Source: Pannonibacter sp. XCT-53
GTDB taxonomy: Bacteria; Pseudomonadota; Alphaproteobacteria; Rhizobiales; Stappiaceae
NCBI RefSeq assembly: GCF_009915765.1
Contig: NZ_JAABLQ010000001.1
Coordinates: 2,542,001 to 2,606,000 of the forward strand
Direction: 5' to 3'
Length of the DNA: 64,000 bases
In this document: positions 62,105 through 64,000 of the stretch, piece by piece
How the letters are laid out: every line of letters starts with the position of its first letter
Numbering within the stretch: position 1 is the first letter of the stretch
Notes under the pieces: model-generated
The model's database searches: none
What the model saw: the letters and a program-made list of their open reading frames with translations, nothing else
What the model was told of the DNA's origin: nothing
Translations under genes and position numbers: made by a program

Positions 62105-62137
62105 TTCGGGTGCCGGTCCAGCAGGGAGTTAGGTCCG

Positions 62138-63223
62138 ATGGCAACCACGTTGATTTCTTCCGGCTCCACCTGCCAGGTGAAGCCCGCCGCAGACCTCGCG
62201 ATCGACCGGCACGGCTCGGTCGCCCGGCCCGTGCTCGCCTATACGGAAGAGGTCGCCCGCGCGACCGCCCCGATCTACGAAAAGGTGAAGCACATCATCC
62301 CGGCCATCGAGTGGCCGGCGCTGGCCCCGACGATCCATGCGATCAACACGCTCAAGAAGGAGCGCAACGCCGTCATCCTGGCGCATAACTACATGACGCC
62401 GGACATCTTCCACGGCGTTGCCGACGTGGTGGGCGACAGCCTGCAGCTGGCCGTCGAGGCCACGCGCACGGACGCCGACGTGATCGTGCAGTGCGGCGTG
62501 CACTTCATGGCCGAAACGTCGAAGATCCTCAATCCGACCAAGACGGTGCTGATCCCGGACATGCGCGCCGGCTGCTCGCTGGCCGAATCGGTGACGGCGG
62601 CCGACGTGCGCGCCCTGCGCGAGCGCAACCCCGGCATCCCGATCATCACCTACGTGAACACCTCGGCTGCGGTGAAGGCGGAGTGCGACATCTGCTGCAC
62701 CTCGTCCAACGCGGTGCAGGTGGTGGAAAGCCTCGGCGTGCCGAAGGTGTTCCTGATCCCGGACAAGTATCTGGCCGCGAACGTCGCCCGGCAGACCAAG
62801 GTCGAGGTGCTGACCTGGGACGGAGCCTGCGAGGTGCACGAGCGCTTCACGGCGCAGGAGCTGCGGGACTATCGCAAGATCGACCCGGACGTGAAGATCA
62901 TCGCCCATCCGGAGTGCCCGCCGGAGGTGGTGGACGAGGCCGACTTCGCCGGCTCGACCAAGCACATGATCGACTGGGTGAAGACCAACAGGCCGGCCAA
63001 GGTGATGATGATCACCGAATGCTCCATGGCCGACAACGTGGCGAGCGAGACGCCGGGCGTGGATTACATCCGCCCCTGCAACCTCTGCCCGCACATGAAG
63101 CGGATCACGCTGGCCAAGATCCTCGACGCGTTGATCGAGATGAAGGAAGAAGTGACCGTCGACCCGGCCGTGGCGGCGAAGGCGCGCCTTGCCGTGGAAC
63201 GGATGATCAATCTGAAGATGTGA
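62138..63223 (+). CDS. nadA: Quinolinate synthase
   Basis: A 361-residue protein making quinolinate from iminoaspartate and dihydroxyacetone phosphate, with a [4Fe-4S] cluster. Cluster cysteines: one in [20 protein letters not shown], one in the [16 protein letters not shown] region and one in [29 protein letters not shown] is the N-terminal signature. ATG at 62138 follows AGGGAG; a longer in-frame start at 62012 would run through the operator and is rejected. Confidence 0.96.
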   Translation: MATTLISSGSTCQVKPAADLAIDRHGSVARPVLAYTEEVARATAPIYEKVKHIIPAIEWPALAPTIHAINTLKKERNAVILAHNYMTPDIFHGVADVVGDSLQLAVEATRTDADVIVQCGVHFMAETSKILNPTKTVLIPDMRAGCSLAESVTAADVRALRERNPGIPIITYVNTSAAVKAECDICCTSSNAVQVVESLGVPKVFLIPDKYLAANVARQTKVEVLTWDGACEVHERFTAQELRDYRKIDPDVKIIAHPECPPEVVDEADFAGSTKHMIDWVKTNRPAKVMMITECSMADNVASETPGVDYIRPCNLCPHMKRITLAKILDALIEMKEEVTVDPAVAAKARLAVERMINLKM

Positions 63224-63383
63224 CGCCGGTGGACGGGCGGGGCCGATGGCTCCGCCCGTTCCCGTCTCTGCTCTCCCCTCCGGCCTCCTCCGGGCTGTCG
63301 CGGCCTGCCCTGCACGTTGCCGCCTGCCGCCGGAGCCGCTAGGCTCCTGCCCGGTGTTCCGTCGATCAAGTGAAAGCCCTCCC

Positions 63384-64000
63384 ATGGCAGTTCGTAGCGA
63401 CCAGTTTGTTCCGGCCCAGTCCGCCCGCGGTGTGGACGATGTGGTCATCCTCGGCGGCGGTCTGGCCGGCCTGTTCTGCGCGCTGAAGCTGGCGCCACGG
63501 CCGGTGACGATCATTTCCAATGCCCCGATCGGCGAAGGGGCCTCCTCCGCCTGGGCGCAGGGCGGCATTGCCGCAGCGGTCACGGAGGACGACACGGCCG
63601 AGGCGCACATGGCCGACACGATCGCCGTCGGCGGTGGCCTGTGCCAGGACAAGATCGTCGCCATGATGACGGCGGAGGCCGGCCGGCGGGTGCGCGACCT
63701 GCTGAGCTACGGCGTGCCCTTCGACAAGGACCTCGAAGGCCGGCTTGCGGTCTCCCGCGAGGCGGCCCATTCCGCCAGCCGCGTGGTGCGGGTGCGCGGC
63801 GACATGGCCGGACGTGCCATCATGGACGCCCTGGTCGCGGCCGTGCGGCAGACGCCGTCGATCCGCGTCATCGAGGGCTTCCTGGGTGAAAGCCTGATCA
63901 CCGAGGGCAAGTTCGTGACCGGCGTGATGGCGCGGCGGCGCGGCGGCCTGGAACGCCTTGCCTTCCAGGCGCCGGCGGTGGTGCTCGCCTCCGGCGGCAT
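63384..64000 (+). CDS. nadB: L-aspartate oxidase, N-terminal part
   Basis: Partial; 205 codons before the window ends. The FAD motif is [18 protein letters not shown], followed by [17 protein letters not shown], the NadB signature, and [20 protein letters not shown]. It oxidises aspartate to iminoaspartate for NadA. It begins 160 bases after nadA. nadC probably follows outside the window. Confidence 0.96.
   Translation, partial: MAVRSDQFVPAQSARGVDDVVILGGGLAGLFCALKLAPRPVTIISNAPIGEGASSAWAQGGIAAAVTEDDTAEAHMADTIAVGGGLCQDKIVAMMTAEAGRRVRDLLSYGVPFDKDLEGRLAVSREAAHSASRVVRVRGDMAGRAIMDALVAAVRQTPSIRVIEGFLGESLITEGKFVTGVMARRRGGLERLAFQAPAVVLASGG

Noticed and set aside
62012..62137. N-terminal extension of NadA
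   Set aside because: It would translate through the hairpin and the NadQ-like palindrome; NadA proteins start near the 62138 ATG, which has a ribosome-binding site.
1..64000. tRNA and rRNA genes
   Set aside because: I scanned the intergenic gaps for cloverleaf ends and conserved GTTCGA-type arms and found none I could support.

Overview
The window is about 64 kb of high-GC (mid-60s percent by eye) chromosome from an alphaproteobacterium. Gene content points to Hyphomicrobiales (Rhizobiales), possibly near Stappiaceae: a NadQ-type NAD regulator, DUF1344 and TIGR02301 proteins, a degenerate RibBA, btaBA betaine-lipid genes and a dxs-tlyA-RNA methyltransferase neighbourhood. The family assignment is inference; no rRNA or tRNA gene was found to anchor it.

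Layout. 1-6458: 3' end of dxs, an MFS transporter, a copper-delivery cluster (DUF2946 protein, PCuAC chaperone, SCO protein, 47-aa membrane peptide), then tlyA and an RlmD/TrmA-type methyltransferase. 6459-11150: a decayed RHS polymorphic-toxin island. It holds two orphan toxin tips, each followed at once by a probable immunity gene, each preceded by a nearly identical piece of RHS core end. Scattered YD-repeat fragments, an IS3-family remnant and a PIN-domain remnant surround them. 11157-20457 (mostly minus): ribBA-like gene with an N-terminal HTH, a chemoreceptor, aroC, DUF3095 and DUF1344 proteins, a GNAT, a histidine phosphatase, fabI. 20657-28887: an FAD-linked 2-hydroxyacid dehydrogenase, a DUF1194 vWA protein, cydAB, a TPR-methyltransferase, a GNAT-like protein, a YedK/HMCES peptidase. 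29060-33000: small conserved unknowns, NUDIX, TIGR02301, LysE. 33201-38503 (minus): btaBA, L,D-transpeptidase, dihydroorotase. 38737-43508 (plus): YgfZ, HD hydrolase, DSP phosphatase, nadQ, SleB hydrolase. 43638-51316: glyS, a GGDEF-EAL protein, DUF2207 and LemA, glyQ. 51568-53441: TPP riboswitch with thiM-thiE. 53473-61755: small membrane protein, S49 peptidase, PilZ, uracil-DNA glycosylase, ETF-QO, a soluble triple-PAS chemoreceptor, an MFS transporter. 62086-64000: NadQ-type operator, nadA and the start of nadB.

Genes that work together: PCuAC, SCO and probably the DUF2946 protein in copper delivery to respiratory oxidases; cydAB as an alternative quinol oxidase; btaA and btaB in synthesis of the betaine lipid DGTS; thiM and thiE in thiazole/thiamine salvage under TPP control; NadQ at 41 kb probably repressing nadAB at 62 kb through a perfect 8+3+8 palindrome; glyQ and glyS as the two glycyl-tRNA synthetase subunits; several signalling proteins (two chemoreceptors, GGDEF-EAL, PilZ).

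Most of the window is ordinary core chromosome. The least ordinary stretch is the RHS island. It carries an EndoU nuclease tip and a second tip I cannot assign, G tracts at both core/tip junctions that are off-frame in opposite directions (8 G and 6 G where 7 would be in frame), and two short hairpin insertions shared by both core copies.
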